A stretch of DNA of 56,554 nt, taken from positions 1 through 56,554 of the forward strand of contig JBFMEX010000036.1 in assembly GCA_040752215.1 (NCBI GenBank), in the 5' to 3' direction. Within the stretch, counting starts at the first letter, position 1; every line of letters starts with the position of its first letter. This stretch comes from JBFMEX01 sp040752215. Lineage in GTDB: Bacteria > Pseudomonadota > Alphaproteobacteria > Rhizobiales > Hyphomicrobiaceae. This document shows positions 11,171 to 19,938 of the stretch, in pieces. The translations under genes were made by a program, and so were the position numbers. The notes under the pieces were generated by a model. It was not told where the DNA came from and made no database searches. It saw nothing but the letters and a program-made list of their open reading frames with translations.

Positions 11171-11803
11171 TCAATGCACCGTTTGGCTCGGCAACGGCGA
11201 CGGCGCGACCAGCGCCATCGCCCACTCGCCGAACGCCAACTGCTGGCGCAACGCGATCCTGACGTGGGGCAAACCCTTGCTCTGCTCAAGCAGCGCGAGC
11301 TGCGCGCTGGCGGCGGCGCTGGCCGCTCTGAGCCCGAGGCTCATCCACCCCGCGATCAGCCGGCCGGCGTCGAAGGGAGCGAAAAAGGCGGCTCGCGGCT
11401 CCGCGGCCACCTCCGCGAGCGCGGCGGCCGGCTCGGTCGGCATGCTCTCGCGCGACGCTGCGATGCGGGCCGTCTTGCGGTTGCCGCGGCTCTCGATGGC
11501 GGCCGTGCGATGCGCGGCCGGCCGCGGCCTGCTGCTCGCCTCCGGCCGGCGCGTGGGGGGCGCGTGCTGGACGGAGGTGAGTGTCGCTCCCTCGATCTCG
11601 GCCATCAGCTCGATGCGCATCATGTTGAACTTGTCGCGCAGGCGGCGGATGACGGAAGGATCGCTGACGCCGAGAGACTTGATCGCCGTGGTCGGCTTCA
11701 GATCGGGATTGGCAGCGATCAATTGCGCCACCGTGGCGAGCCGCGCGCGATCATCGATCCCCGTCCCCAACGGGCGGCCACGGCGGGATTTCACTTCCGA
11801 CAT
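11171..11803 (-). CDS. HTH-like protein with a phasin-like C-terminal helix region, function unknown
   Basis: About 210 residues from the ATG at 11803, preceded by GAGAAGG; an in-frame upstream start at 11911 is less likely. Residues 8-60 (GRPLGTGIDDRARLATVAQL, then IKSLGVSDPSVIRRLRDKF) look like a homeodomain-like or resolvase-type helix-turn-helix. The middle (about 75-140) is Arg/Ala/Pro-rich and low complexity. The last 70 residues form an Ala-rich amphipathic stretch (FFAPFDAGRLIAGWMSLGLR...) that resembles phasins or phasin-like proteins. I cannot name the family. The gene has its own terminator and an unusually AT-rich 259-base upstream region shared with the end of the PfkB gene. It may be a small DNA-binding or granule-associated protein. 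Confidence 0.6.
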   Translation of the reverse strand: MSEVKSRRGRPLGTGIDDRARLATVAQLIAANPDLKPTTAIKSLGVSDPSVIRRLRDKFNMMRIELMAEIEGATLTSVQHAPPTRRPEASSRPRPAAHRTAAIESRGNRKTARIAASRESMPTEPAAALAEVAAEPRAAFFAPFDAGRLIAGWMSLGLRAASAAASAQLALLEQSKGLPHVRIALRQQLAFGEWAMALVAPSPLPSQTVH

Positions 11804-12062
11804 AGATACGGCCTTCTCAAATGCGATTCGATCTCCTCGAAGTGTGTTTGAATTCGCCGCCGGAAACCAAGGAAAATAAATTGCTATTGCTCGCAATTCG
11901 CTGCCGCGCATCTACATCTGTTGCGCAAAAGCACCGAAATCGCATGTGGCCGATAAAAGTCGTGGCACGAGGTTGTACAACGCAGACCGCCCTGCAATCT
12001 CGCTCCCATTTCTGCAGCATACGTGCTGCTCGCCTTTGCTCGCTGCTGAAATGGCGATCTTT

Positions 12063-13058
12063 TCACGCTGCTATTCCACGCGATTTGGCGAGCTCGCCGA
12101 GATTGGCTTCTGGCCTCGCCCCGATATGGCCGATGATCTCCGCCGCCGCCAGGCTGCCGAGACGCCCCGCCGTGTCGAGGCTCGCCCCGCGGGCAATTCC
12201 GTGGAGGAATCCCGCAGCGTAGAGATCACCGGCGCCGGTAGTATCGACGACGTGCGCGACCGGATCGACCGGAATCTCGAGGAATTTCCCCTCCGCGGCG
12301 ATGATAGAGCCCTTTGCGCTGCGCGTGAGCGCGGCAAGTCTTGTATCCTCGGCGGTGCGGCGCGCCGCCTCCTCGAAGCTCGTCTCGTAGAGTGACGTGA
12401 TCTCGCTTTCATTGGCAAAAAGAATATCGACGCCATTTCGAATGAGATCGAGAAATTCGGCCCGATGGCGGTCGACGCAGAAAGAATCGGACAGCGTCAG
12501 TGCAACCTGCCGCCCCGCTGTGCGCGCGATTTGCGCCGCCTGCCAGAATGCCGCCTTCGCCTCCGGGCGATCGAACAAATAGCCTTCCAGGTAGACGACT
12601 GCCGAGGCGCGAATGAGGTCGCCATCCACCGCGCCGTGATCGAGATCGGTCGAGATGCCGAGGAACGTGTTCATCGTCCGCTCGCCGTCGGGCGTGACGA
12701 GGATCAGCGAGCGCGAGGTCGGCGCGCGGTTGGCGACCGGCTGGCTGTCGAAGGCGACCCCCGCCGCGCGGATGTCGTGGCGGAAGATGCGGCCGAGCTC
12801 GTCGTCGGCGACCTTGCCGATGAAGGCTCCGCGGCTGCCAAAGGAGGCGAGCCCGACCATCGTGTTGGCCGCCGACCCGCCGGAGATCTCGATCGCCGGG
12901 CCCATTGCCGCGTAGAGCGCGGATACGGTCGCCTCGTCGACGAGCCGCATGTGGCCCTTCGGCGCGCCGTGCCGGGCGAGGAACGCCTCGTCGCAACGGC
13001 CGATGATGTCGACGATGGCATTGCCGATACCGACGACGTCGTAGCGGATATTGGTCAT
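12063..13058 (-). CDS. Adenosine kinase-like PfkB-family carbohydrate kinase
   Basis: A 331-residue ribokinase-fold kinase. It opens with VVGIGNAIVDII and has GGSAANTMVGLASFG near residue 60, ERTMNTFLGIS near 127, and the catalytic DTTGAGDLYAAGFL near 273, where the Asp of GAGD is the base. Alphaproteobacterial proteins of this group are annotated as adenosine kinase, but substrate cannot be fixed from sequence; sugars or other nucleosides are possible. The start has GGGAGG a few bases upstream. It lies 80 bases after holA on the same strand and may be the last gene of the leuS-lptE-holA run. Confidence 0.9.
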   Translation of the reverse strand: MTNIRYDVVGIGNAIVDIIGRCDEAFLARHGAPKGHMRLVDEATVSALYAAMGPAIEISGGSAANTMVGLASFGSRGAFIGKVADDELGRIFRHDIRAAGVAFDSQPVANRAPTSRSLILVTPDGERTMNTFLGISTDLDHGAVDGDLIRASAVVYLEGYLFDRPEAKAAFWQAAQIARTAGRQVALTLSDSFCVDRHRAEFLDLIRNGVDILFANESEITSLYETSFEEAARRTAEDTRLAALTRSAKGSIIAAEGKFLEIPVDPVAHVVDTTGAGDLYAAGFLHGIARGASLDTAGRLGSLAAAEIIGHIGARPEANLGELAKSRGIAA

Positions 13059-13138
13059 ATGGCCTCCCGGGAATTCGAAGCCGGCACTCTAGGCACGGCG
13101 TGCCGCCTCGCAAGTGGCGATTGGTCCGGGCGGCTGTC

Positions 13139-14191
13139 TTAGGAGTATCGCGGACGGCCCTTGGCCGCGCCCTGCCGCGCGAGGAACGCGATTTTGATGA
13201 CGAGGCGCTCGGCGATCGGCTCCTCGAGTGCGCCCGCGAGGCGGGCCTCGCGCGCCGCCCGCGCCGCCGCTTCCAGGCCCTGGCCGATGCGCTCGCCGGT
13301 CCACGTGCGGCACTGGCGCGACAGGGCGTCCTTCTGCTTGAAGTGCAGCGGCGGTCGCATGTGCCGCACGGCGTCCTCGAACGAGCGGCCCCGGTCCAGC
13401 TCGGCGCGCAGCCGGTGCAGCCGCTGCAGGTGGCGCTGGCTGGCGAGGATGATGCCTTGGGCGCTCTCGCCTGCAGCGATCGCGCGCGACAGCGCGGTAA
13501 CCGCGCCCGCCGCATCGCCGATCGCCGCGGCGGCGAGGATTCGGTCGATGGCCAGCTCGGAGCTGTCGCCGACGATCGCCTCTACGTCGTCGGCCTCGAC
13601 CGTCTCCTTGCCCTGGGCGTAGAGCACGAGCTTCTCGAGCTCGGCCCGTGACAACGCCCGGTCCGCTCCGAGCCTGGCAAGGAGCAGCTCGCGGGCCTCC
13701 GGCGTGATCGCGAGCCCCGCCGCACCCAGCACCTCTTGGGCGAGATCGGCGAGGCCCTGTGCCTCGTCGGGAAAGCACGGCAGCGCCGCAGTGTGCGGAG
13801 ACTTCTCGAATGTGGTGCGCAGCGTGTCGTCGGCCTTGAGACTGCCGGCCTCGACGATCAACACCCCGGCCAGCGGCGCCGCGGCGACGACCGCCTTCAG
13901 CATCGCCGCATTGATGCGCCGGCCGGTGCTGACGCGCACGATCCGCCGGCCGCCGAACATGGCGACCGTCATCAGCTCGACCGACAGGCGGTCGGGGTCG
14001 GTCTCGAGGTCGCTCTCGTCGACGCGGATGATCTCGCCCGGTGGCGTCGACTGCGCAGCGTAGGCCTCCGCAACCGCACGTGCCCGCTCGGAGACGAGGC
14101 CGGCATCGGTACCGTAGATCAGCAGCGCCGAGACCTCGCTGCTCGGGCGCTTGACGAAGCTCGCGACCTGGGGGGCTTTGAGGGCGACCAT
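13139..14191 (-). CDS. holA: DNA polymerase III subunit delta
   Basis: A 350-residue clamp-loader subunit that opens the beta clamp. Features are the opening KAPQVASFVKRP, LIYGTDAGLVSERA near residue 25 (degenerate nucleotide-binding-like segment), VELMTVAMFGGRRIVRV near 70, and the helical C-terminal domain with LGADRALSRAELEKLVLYA near 190 and FLARQ near the end. It follows lptE by 61 bases, in the standard leuS-lptE-holA order. Confidence 0.93.
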   Translation of the reverse strand: MVALKAPQVASFVKRPSSEVSALLIYGTDAGLVSERARAVAEAYAAQSTPPGEIIRVDESDLETDPDRLSVELMTVAMFGGRRIVRVSTGRRINAAMLKAVVAAAPLAGVLIVEAGSLKADDTLRTTFEKSPHTAALPCFPDEAQGLADLAQEVLGAAGLAITPEARELLLARLGADRALSRAELEKLVLYAQGKETVEADDVEAIVGDSSELAIDRILAAAAIGDAAGAVTALSRAIAAGESAQGIILASQRHLQRLHRLRAELDRGRSFEDAVRHMRPPLHFKQKDALSRQCRTWTGERIGQGLEAAARAAREARLAGALEEPIAERLVIKIAFLARQGAAKGRPRYS

Positions 14192-14252
14192 GACCGGGTT
14201 TCGACGCTGGTGCGCGTGATCGAGCCGTATCGCAGCGCCTGCGCGGCGGGCG

Positions 14253-14828
14253 TCAGGCCTGGGTGGCGAGGTAGGCCTGCAGGCGCGTCTTCAGCTCGAG
14301 GCCGACGGTCGAGGCGGCGCGGTTCTCGGCGTCCTCGCGGGCGCGCACGTTGGCGAAGATCGACTTGAAGCGCTCGAAACCGGCGCGACCCGAGCTGGTG
14401 CCCTGCAGCACGACCTCCTTGTCGGAGATACGGATCAGCTTGAACTTGGCATCGAGGTTGTAGACCGCGCTGCGCGCCTCGCCGTCGGTGCGAACCAGCG
14501 TCGACGTGACGCTCTCGCGCACGGCAATCTCCAGTCTGTGCGTCGGCTGCACCGCCTTCGGACCGCCAGTGGTCTGGAACAGCAGCTCGTTGCGCACCCG
14601 CTGGCCGACGCGGCCGGGGATCGGCGCGACCTCCAGATGGGCCATCTTGTCGGAGACGTTGGCGCCGATCGACGCGGTGCCGTGCAGCGGACGGAAGCCG
14701 CTGTCGCCGCAGGCCGCCAGCAACGGCGCGGCAAGGCCGGCAGACACCAGCGCCACCAGCACACTACGGCGGCTCGGGCCGGCTCGGCCTCGCTCCTCGC
14801 TCGCCTGCTCTGCCTCAGGCAACGACAT
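14253..14828 (-). CDS. lptE: LPS-assembly lipoprotein LptE
   Basis: A 191-residue outer-membrane lipoprotein that plugs the LptD barrel and helps insert lipopolysaccharide. Residues 20-42 form a signal peptide with twin-arginine-like SRRSVL and the lipobox LLAAC (Cys near residue 40), then GFRPLHG, the typical mature start of alphaproteobacterial LptE. The remaining sequence has the AxxRTxGEAxxAVYN-like segment and ends in LKTRLQAYLA. It overlaps the end of leuS by 14 bases, so it is translationally linked. Confidence 0.9.
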   Translation of the reverse strand: MSLPEAEQASEERGRAGPSRRSVLVALVSAGLAAPLLAACGDSGFRPLHGTASIGANVSDKMAHLEVAPIPGRVGQRVRNELLFQTTGGPKAVQPTHRLEIAVRESVTSTLVRTDGEARSAVYNLDAKFKLIRISDKEVVLQGTSSGRAGFERFKSIFANVRAREDAENRAASTVGLELKTRLQAYLATQA

Positions 14829-17433
14829 TCACGATCCTCTGCGGCACGACGATGATCTTCTTGACCGGCCGGCCCTCGAGTGCCCGGATCACCGGCTCGA
14901 GCTCGAGCACGGCAGCCTCGATCTCGTCATTCCCAGCACTGCGGGCGATGGTCAGCTCGTCCCTGCGCTTACCGTTCACCTGTACGGCAATGGTCACGCT
15001 ATCGTCAACGAGCAAGCCCGGCTCCGCCGCCGGCCAGGGCTGATTGGCGATCAAGGTGTTGTAACCGAGCCGCGCCCAGCATTCTTCCGCCAAATGCGGC
15101 ATCATCGGGCCGATCGCCTGAACGATGATCTCGGTCGCCTCGCGCAGCGCCCAGTCGAGCCCGGCACTGCTCTTTGAGAGCATGCCGGAGATGGCGTTGG
15201 CGAGCTCGTAGATCTGCGCCACCGCCACGTTGAAGCGCAATGTTTCGATGTTGCGCGAGACCTGGTCGAGCGTCCTGTGCGCGGTGCGCCTGAGCGCCTC
15301 GGCCTCCGCCCCGAATTCCGTCGGCCGCGCCGCGCCCTTCGCCGCCGCCTTGTCCGCCATCTCCTCGACCAGCCGCCACAACCGCTGGATGAAGCGCCCC
15401 GCGCCGGCGACGCCGGCCTCGGTCCAGATCACGTCGCGCTCAGGCGGGCTGTCGGACAGCATGAACCAGCGCGCGCAGTCGGCGCCCCACTGCGCGATGA
15501 TGTCGTCCGGATCGACCAGGTTCTTCTTCGACTTCGACATCTTCTCGATGGCGCCGATCGCCGCCGGCCGGCCGCTGGCGATCTCGACCGCGCGCCGCTC
15601 GCCGCCCTCGCCTTCGAGACGCACCTCGCTCGGCAGCAGCCAGGCGCCCGCGTCCGACTTGTAGGTCTCGTGGGTCACCATGCCCTGGGTGAATAGCGCC
15701 GCGAACGGCTCGCGCAGATTCTTGGCTCCGTGGCCGGCATCGCTCATGGCCCGATAGAAGAAGCGCGAGTAGAGCAGATGCAGGATCGCGTGCTCGATGC
15801 CGCCGATGTACTGGTCGACCGGCAGCCAGTACTGTGCGGCGCGGGCGTCGACGGGCGTCGGCGCATCGGGCGCGGTGAAGCGCACGTAGTACCACGAGCT
15901 GTCGACGAAGGTATCCATCGTGTCCGTCTCGCGCGTCGCCTTGCCGCCGCATGTGGGGCAATCGACGTGCTTCCAGGTCGGATGCCGGTCGAGCGGATTG
16001 CCCGGCTTGTCGAACGTCGCGTCCTCGGGGAGCCGCACGGGCAGATCCTTTGCCGGCACCGGCACCACGCCGCAGCTCGGGCAGTGGACGACGGGAATCG
16101 GACAGCCCCAGTAGCGCTGGCGCGAGATGCCCCAGTCGCGCAGGCGATAGTTGACCTTGCGCGCGCCGACCGGGCGATCTCCGAGTGTCTTCTGCTCGAG
16201 CTTCGTGGCGACCGCCTCGAACGCGGCCTTGGTGTCGAGGCCATCGAGGAAGTCGGAGTTGATCATCGTGCCGTCGCCGTCGTAGGCCTCGGTGCCGATG
16301 GTGAACGTTGCCGCATCCTCGCCCGGCGGCAGGATCACCGGCACGACGGGAAGATCGTAGGCGCGCGCGAAGTCGAGGTCGCGCTGATCTCCGGACGGGC
16401 AGCCGAAGATGGCGCCGGTGCCGTAATCCATCAGCACGAAGTTGGCGACCCAGATCGGCAGCAGCCAGTCCTTGTCGAGCGGATGGCGGGCGCGGATGCC
16501 GGTGTCGTATCCCTTCTTCTCCGCCGTCTCGAGCTCGGCGACGGAGGTGCCCATACGCCGGCACTCCTCGCAGAAGGCGGCGAGCTTGCGATCCTTCTCG
16601 GCCGCCTTCTTGGCCAGCGGGTGATCGGGCGAGATGGCCAGGAACGAGGCGCCATAAAGCGTGTCGGGTCGCGTCGTGTAGACCTCGATCTCGGTCGAGC
16701 CCTGTGGCGCCGACCGCTTGTCGAGCCCCCAGCGCACCAGCATGCCCTCCGAGCGGCCGATCCAGTTGGCCTGCATGAGGCGCACCTTCTCCGGCCACTT
16801 GTCGAGCGTCGCAAGCGCCTCCAGCAGCTCGTCGGAGTAGTGCGTGATTCTGAAGAACCACTGCGTCAGCTCGCGCGTCTCGACCAGCGCGCCCGAGCGC
16901 CAGCCGCGCCCGTCGATCACCTGCTCGTTGGCGAGCACCGTGTTGTCGACCGGGTCCCAGTTGACCTTCGACGACTTGCGGTAGGCGAGACCCTTGGCGA
17001 GCAGGTCGAGGAACAGCTTCTGCTGCTGTGCGTAGTAGGAGGGATCGCAGGTCGCGAGCTCGCGCGACCAGTCGAGCGACAGCCCCATCGACTTGAGCTG
17101 CGCCTTCATGGCTTCGATGTTGGCGTAGGTCCACTTCGCCGGGTGCGTCTTGCGCTCGATCGCCGCGTTCTCGGCCGGCATGCCGAACGCGTCCCAGCCC
17201 ATCGGGTGGAGCACGTTGAAGCCCTTGGCGCGCTTGTAGCGGGCGAACACGTCGCCCATCGTGTAGTTGCGCACGTGCCCCATGTGGATGCGCCCGGATG
17301 GGTAGGGAAACATCTCGAGCACGTAGCACTTGGGGCCGGAGGCGTCGTTGGCGGCGCGGAAGATGTCCGCCGTCTCCCAGACCTGCTGCCAGTGCCTCTC
17401 GCGCGCCGGGGCGTTGTATCGTTCGCTCGCCAT
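14815..17433 (-). CDS. leuS: Leucine--tRNA ligase
   Basis: An 872-residue class I aminoacyl-tRNA synthetase. The start at 17433 gives SERYNAPARERHWQQVWE; the open frame continues upstream into repeats with no homology. The HIGH-equivalent HMGH is at about residues 50-53 within PYPSGRIHMGHVRNYT. The CP1 editing domain contains TTRPDTLYGASF and the D/GTGAIFGCPSGDQRD motif. KMSKS is near 631-635, and the zinc-type CPxC segment (CPSCG...CPTCGG) precedes it. lptE and holA follow on the same strand. Confidence 0.97.
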   Translation of the reverse strand: MASERYNAPARERHWQQVWETADIFRAANDASGPKCYVLEMFPYPSGRIHMGHVRNYTMGDVFARYKRAKGFNVLHPMGWDAFGMPAENAAIERKTHPAKWTYANIEAMKAQLKSMGLSLDWSRELATCDPSYYAQQQKLFLDLLAKGLAYRKSSKVNWDPVDNTVLANEQVIDGRGWRSGALVETRELTQWFFRITHYSDELLEALATLDKWPEKVRLMQANWIGRSEGMLVRWGLDKRSAPQGSTEIEVYTTRPDTLYGASFLAISPDHPLAKKAAEKDRKLAAFCEECRRMGTSVAELETAEKKGYDTGIRARHPLDKDWLLPIWVANFVLMDYGTGAIFGCPSGDQRDLDFARAYDLPVVPVILPPGEDAATFTIGTEAYDGDGTMINSDFLDGLDTKAAFEAVATKLEQKTLGDRPVGARKVNYRLRDWGISRQRYWGCPIPVVHCPSCGVVPVPAKDLPVRLPEDATFDKPGNPLDRHPTWKHVDCPTCGGKATRETDTMDTFVDSSWYYVRFTAPDAPTPVDARAAQYWLPVDQYIGGIEHAILHLLYSRFFYRAMSDAGHGAKNLREPFAALFTQGMVTHETYKSDAGAWLLPSEVRLEGEGGERRAVEIASGRPAAIGAIEKMSKSKKNLVDPDDIIAQWGADCARWFMLSDSPPERDVIWTEAGVAGAGRFIQRLWRLVEEMADKAAAKGAARPTEFGAEAEALRRTAHRTLDQVSRNIETLRFNVAVAQIYELANAISGMLSKSSAGLDWALREATEIIVQAIGPMMPHLAEECWARLGYNTLIANQPWPAAEPGLLVDDSVTIAVQVNGKRRDELTIARSAGNDEIEAAVLELEPVIRALEGRPVKKIIVVPQRIVNVVA

Positions 17434-17559
17434 TGGATCCCGCTTTGGGTTGGACTCGGGAGCGGTTAATGAGCCCGTTGTCAGGGGCCGGTCAAGCGAG
17501 GCGGTGGTTCGCCGGGTGTGCTGGTCCGGGCAATTCAAGTCTCCGTCACCGGCGCACAC

Positions 17560-17700
17560 TTCCTCTCCCGGGACGGGAGGGGATGCCAGAAGGCCAGGTG
17601 AGGGACTTGCGACACCCGAGGCAGGCGGTGGTGGCAAAGCCCCGCATCCGCCCCTTCGGGCACCTTCTCCCCACGGGGGAAGGAGGGCGGTGGCGGAGCC
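17560..17700. repeat. Two intergenic palindromic repeat copies of the family found in mnmG and rsmG
   Basis: CCTCTCCCGGGACGGGAGG at 17562-17580 and CCTTCTCCCCACGGGGGAAGG at about 17663-17684 are hairpin cores, each with the GGTGAGGG or GGGCGGTGG-type tail. They resemble the elements inside mnmG (3041) and rsmG (4846), but lie between genes. Confidence 0.6.
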
Positions 17701-17791
17701 GAATGAACTAAATCGCTCTGGTGCGTTGGTCCGGCTCGGCGCTCCCCTTGGTCCGCGGGCGAGCGATATGGTCGCGGAACGGCGAATCGTG

Positions 17792-17888
17792 GACATGTCG
17801 CTGCCGATATGTGCACGCCGTCGACATGTCTCGCCCAATATGTCCACGAAACCGCAAAAAGCGACCATGTCGGCGCTCATATGTAGAC
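17792..17888. promoter_or_regulatory. Three direct repeats upstream of the Fic gene, candidate operator array
   Basis: The unit is GAC(C)ATGTC, seven bases, ATATGTNNAC: at 17792-17816, 17823-17847 and 17863-17888. The seven-base spacer inside the unit is constant in length while its sequence varies, as in bipartite protein-binding sites. GACATGTC is itself a palindrome. The array ends about 105 bases before the preferred Fic start. Regulation of the Fic-yggS operon is inferred. Confidence 0.6.
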
Positions 17889-17992
17889 AAAACTCACTTT
17901 TGGTTCCATAGTCATCTCGACTTGGCGCCAACGGTGCCATGTTCACTCAGACATGGAACAAAAACCTACGTTCTCTACCATATATCCCCACC

Positions 17993-19144
17993 ATGGCGCC
18001 CGATCCCCGCAAGCCTCACAACGACCTGCCCGAGCTGCCTCCGGCCGCCGACGTCGAGACCAGGGCGGTCCTGAAGCGCTGCGTCGCGGCCCGCACCGCG
18101 GTCGCCGAGCTGCGCCGTGCGGGCGAGCTGATCCCGGACCAGTCGGTGCTCGTCAACACGATCCCATTGCTCGAGGCCAAGGACAGCTCCGAGATCGAGA
18201 ACATCGTCACCACCAACGACGCCCTGTTCCTGACCGCCAGCCAACCGGACGACGCCGGCGATCCGGCCGCCAAGGAGGCCTTGCGCTACCGCGCCGCGCT
18301 CTACAGCGGTGTCGCCTCGCTCGAGGTCCGACCGTTGACGGTGCGCACCGCGATCGAGGTGTGCAGCGCGATCAAGGGCGTGGACATGGAGGTGCGCAGA
18401 ACGCCCGGCACCGAGCTCAAGAACAGCTTCACCGGCGAGGTCATCTACACGCCGCCCGAGGGCCAGCCGAGACTTGCCGCCCTGCTCGCCAACTGGGAGC
18501 GCTACGCCAACGCCGACGACGATATCGACCCGCTCGTGCGCATGGCCGTGCTCCACTATCAGTTCGAGGCGATCCACCCGTTCATCGACGGTAACGGCCG
18601 AACGGGGCGCATCCTCAATGTGCTGTCGTTGATTCAGGCCGGCCTCTTGGACATCCCGACCCTCTACCTCAGCCGCCACATCGTGCGCACCAAGGCAGAC
18701 TACTACCGCCTGCTGCAAGGCGTGACCGCGCGCGGCGAATGGGAGCCATGGATTCTCTATGTGCTGCAGGCCGTGCAAGAAACCGCATCTTGGACCAACG
18801 CCCGCATTCGCGCCATCCGCGACCTCATGATGGCGACCGGCGAGCACGTCCGGCGGAACGCCCCGGCGATCTATTCACGCGAGCTGATCGAGGCCGTGTT
18901 TGCGCAGCCCTACGTCCGCATCGCCCACCTGATCGACAAGCAGCTCGCCGAGCGGCATGCCGCCTCGAAATATTTGAAGCAGCTTTGCGCGATCGGCGTG
19001 CTCGAGGAGGAGAAGCGCGGCCGCGACAAGCTGTTCGTGCACAGGAAGTACATGGACCTGCTCGGCCGCGACGATCACGCGTTCGAGCCTTATCCCGCGC
19101 CCCCCGCTGCCGCGCCGGGGCGCAGACGGAAGGCGAGTGCATGA
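17993..19144 (+). CDS. Fic-family AMPylase with N-terminal inhibitory helix and C-terminal winged helix
   Basis: About 383 residues from the ATG at 17993 (an in-frame ATG at 17939 would add 18). Fic proteins transfer AMP or related groups onto target hydroxyls. The catalytic motif HPFIDGNGRTGR is at about residues 195-206 and fully conserved. The class II inhibitory motif, (S/T)xxxE(G/N), is present upstream as SSEIEN near 65-70, so the enzyme is probably autoinhibited. The start KPHNDLPELPP is typical of Shewanella-type SoFic proteins. The C-terminal region (about 300-365) looks like a winged helix (HLIDKQL, AASKYLKQLCAIGVLEEEK), common in this subgroup. It overlaps yggS by four bases (ATGA), with which it is coupled. 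Its target is unknown; it stands between leuS and yggS, which are often direct neighbours, so it is a likely insertion. Confidence 0.93.
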   Translation: MAPDPRKPHNDLPELPPAADVETRAVLKRCVAARTAVAELRRAGELIPDQSVLVNTIPLLEAKDSSEIENIVTTNDALFLTASQPDDAGDPAAKEALRYRAALYSGVASLEVRPLTVRTAIEVCSAIKGVDMEVRRTPGTELKNSFTGEVIYTPPEGQPRLAALLANWERYANADDDIDPLVRMAVLHYQFEAIHPFIDGNGRTGRILNVLSLIQAGLLDIPTLYLSRHIVRTKADYYRLLQGVTARGEWEPWILYVLQAVQETASWTNARIRAIRDLMMATGEHVRRNAPAIYSRELIEAVFAQPYVRIAHLIDKQLAERHAASKYLKQLCAIGVLEEEKRGRDKLFVHRKYMDLLGRDDHAFEPYPAPPAAAPGRRRKASA

Positions 19145-19809
19145 GCGCCCCGGCCGAGGCTCGCGCCGACGTCCTCCGGCGCATCGAGCAGGCCGCACGC
19201 GAGGCGGGGCGAGATCCTGCCTGCGTCCGCTTGATCGCGGTTTCGAAAACGTTCGGCCCCGACGCGATCCGCCCCGTCATCGCTGCCGGGCAGCGCCACT
19301 TCGGCGAGAATCGTGTCCAGGAGGCGAAAGCCAAGTGGCCGGAGCTGAAGCGCGAGACGCCGGGCCTCGTCCTGCATCTGATCGGCCCACTGCAATCGAA
19401 CAAGGCGGGCGAGGCGGTCGCGCTGTTCGACGCAATCCACTCGATCGACCGCGAGAAGATCGCCCGCGCTATTGCCGACGAGCAGCGCCGCCGGGGCCGC
19501 CGGCTTGAGCTCTATGTCCAGGTGAACACCGGCGAGGAGCCGCAGAAGGCCGGCGTCATGCCGCGCGAGGCAAAGGCCCTCGTCGCGCTGTGCCGGGACC
19601 AGTTCGCCCTCGAGATCGTCGGCCTGATGTGCATCCCACCCGTCGACGAGGAGGCTGCGGTGCACTTCGCCTTCCTCGCCAAGCTGGCCAAGGATTTGCA
19701 GCTCCCTGGCCTCAGCATGGGCATGAGCGACGACTTCGAGGCCGCCATCCGCCTCGGCGCCACCGACGTCCGCATCGGCAGCGCGATCTTCGGGGCGCGG
19801 CATCCCTGA
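19141..19809 (+). CDS. YggS-family pyridoxal phosphate homeostasis protein
   Basis: A 222-residue single-domain TIM-barrel PLP-binding protein (YggS/PROSC/YlmE). Lys36 in LIAVSKTF is the Schiff-base lysine, HFGENRVQEAKAKW follows, then HLIGPLQSNK, and the phosphate-binding LSMGMSDDFEAAIRLGATDVRIGSAIFG near 190-217. The family buffers free PLP and has no known catalytic activity. The ATG at 19141 overlaps the Fic stop, so translation is probably coupled to Fic, an unusual arrangement for a housekeeping gene. Confidence 0.94.
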   Translation: MSAPAEARADVLRRIEQAAREAGRDPACVRLIAVSKTFGPDAIRPVIAAGQRHFGENRVQEAKAKWPELKRETPGLVLHLIGPLQSNKAGEAVALFDAIHSIDREKIARAIADEQRRRGRRLELYVQVNTGEEPQKAGVMPREAKALVALCRDQFALEIVGLMCIPPVDEEAAVHFAFLAKLAKDLQLPGLSMGMSDDFEAAIRLGATDVRIGSAIFGARHP

Positions 19810-19938
19810 GCCGCTTATCCGCAGGGAAATTTGGCTTCCCACCACGCCGCGGCCAGCCCCGATGCTAACCTCGCCACTGATTCGCGCACTCCGTCCCGCG
19901 TCCGCGCACTCGAATGCGACGCTCGACCGGAGGGCCCG

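Larger units (their letters stand above)
17434..17992. other. Divergent leuS/Fic intergenic region, repeat-rich
   Basis: About 560 bases without a credible gene; the long minus-strand frame here only extends leuS. It contains palindromic repeat copies (17560-17700) and a triple direct repeat (17792-17888). Near the Fic start there is an inverted pair, GGTTCCAT around 17912 and ATGGAAC at 17953, that could be an operator. Confidence 0.6.

Noticed and set aside
15440..17329. 629-codon minus-strand frame within leuS and 579-codon plus-strand frame on the other side
   Set aside because: Arg/Ala-rich composition and full overlap with the well-supported leuS.
17792..17888. CRISPR-like or integron array from the three direct repeats
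   Set aside because: The spacers between units are 6 and 15 bases long and irregular; better read as operator-like sites.
17434..17946. Longer leuS N-terminus (171 residues)
   Set aside because: It reads through intergenic repeats with no homology; the start at 17433 fits the family.
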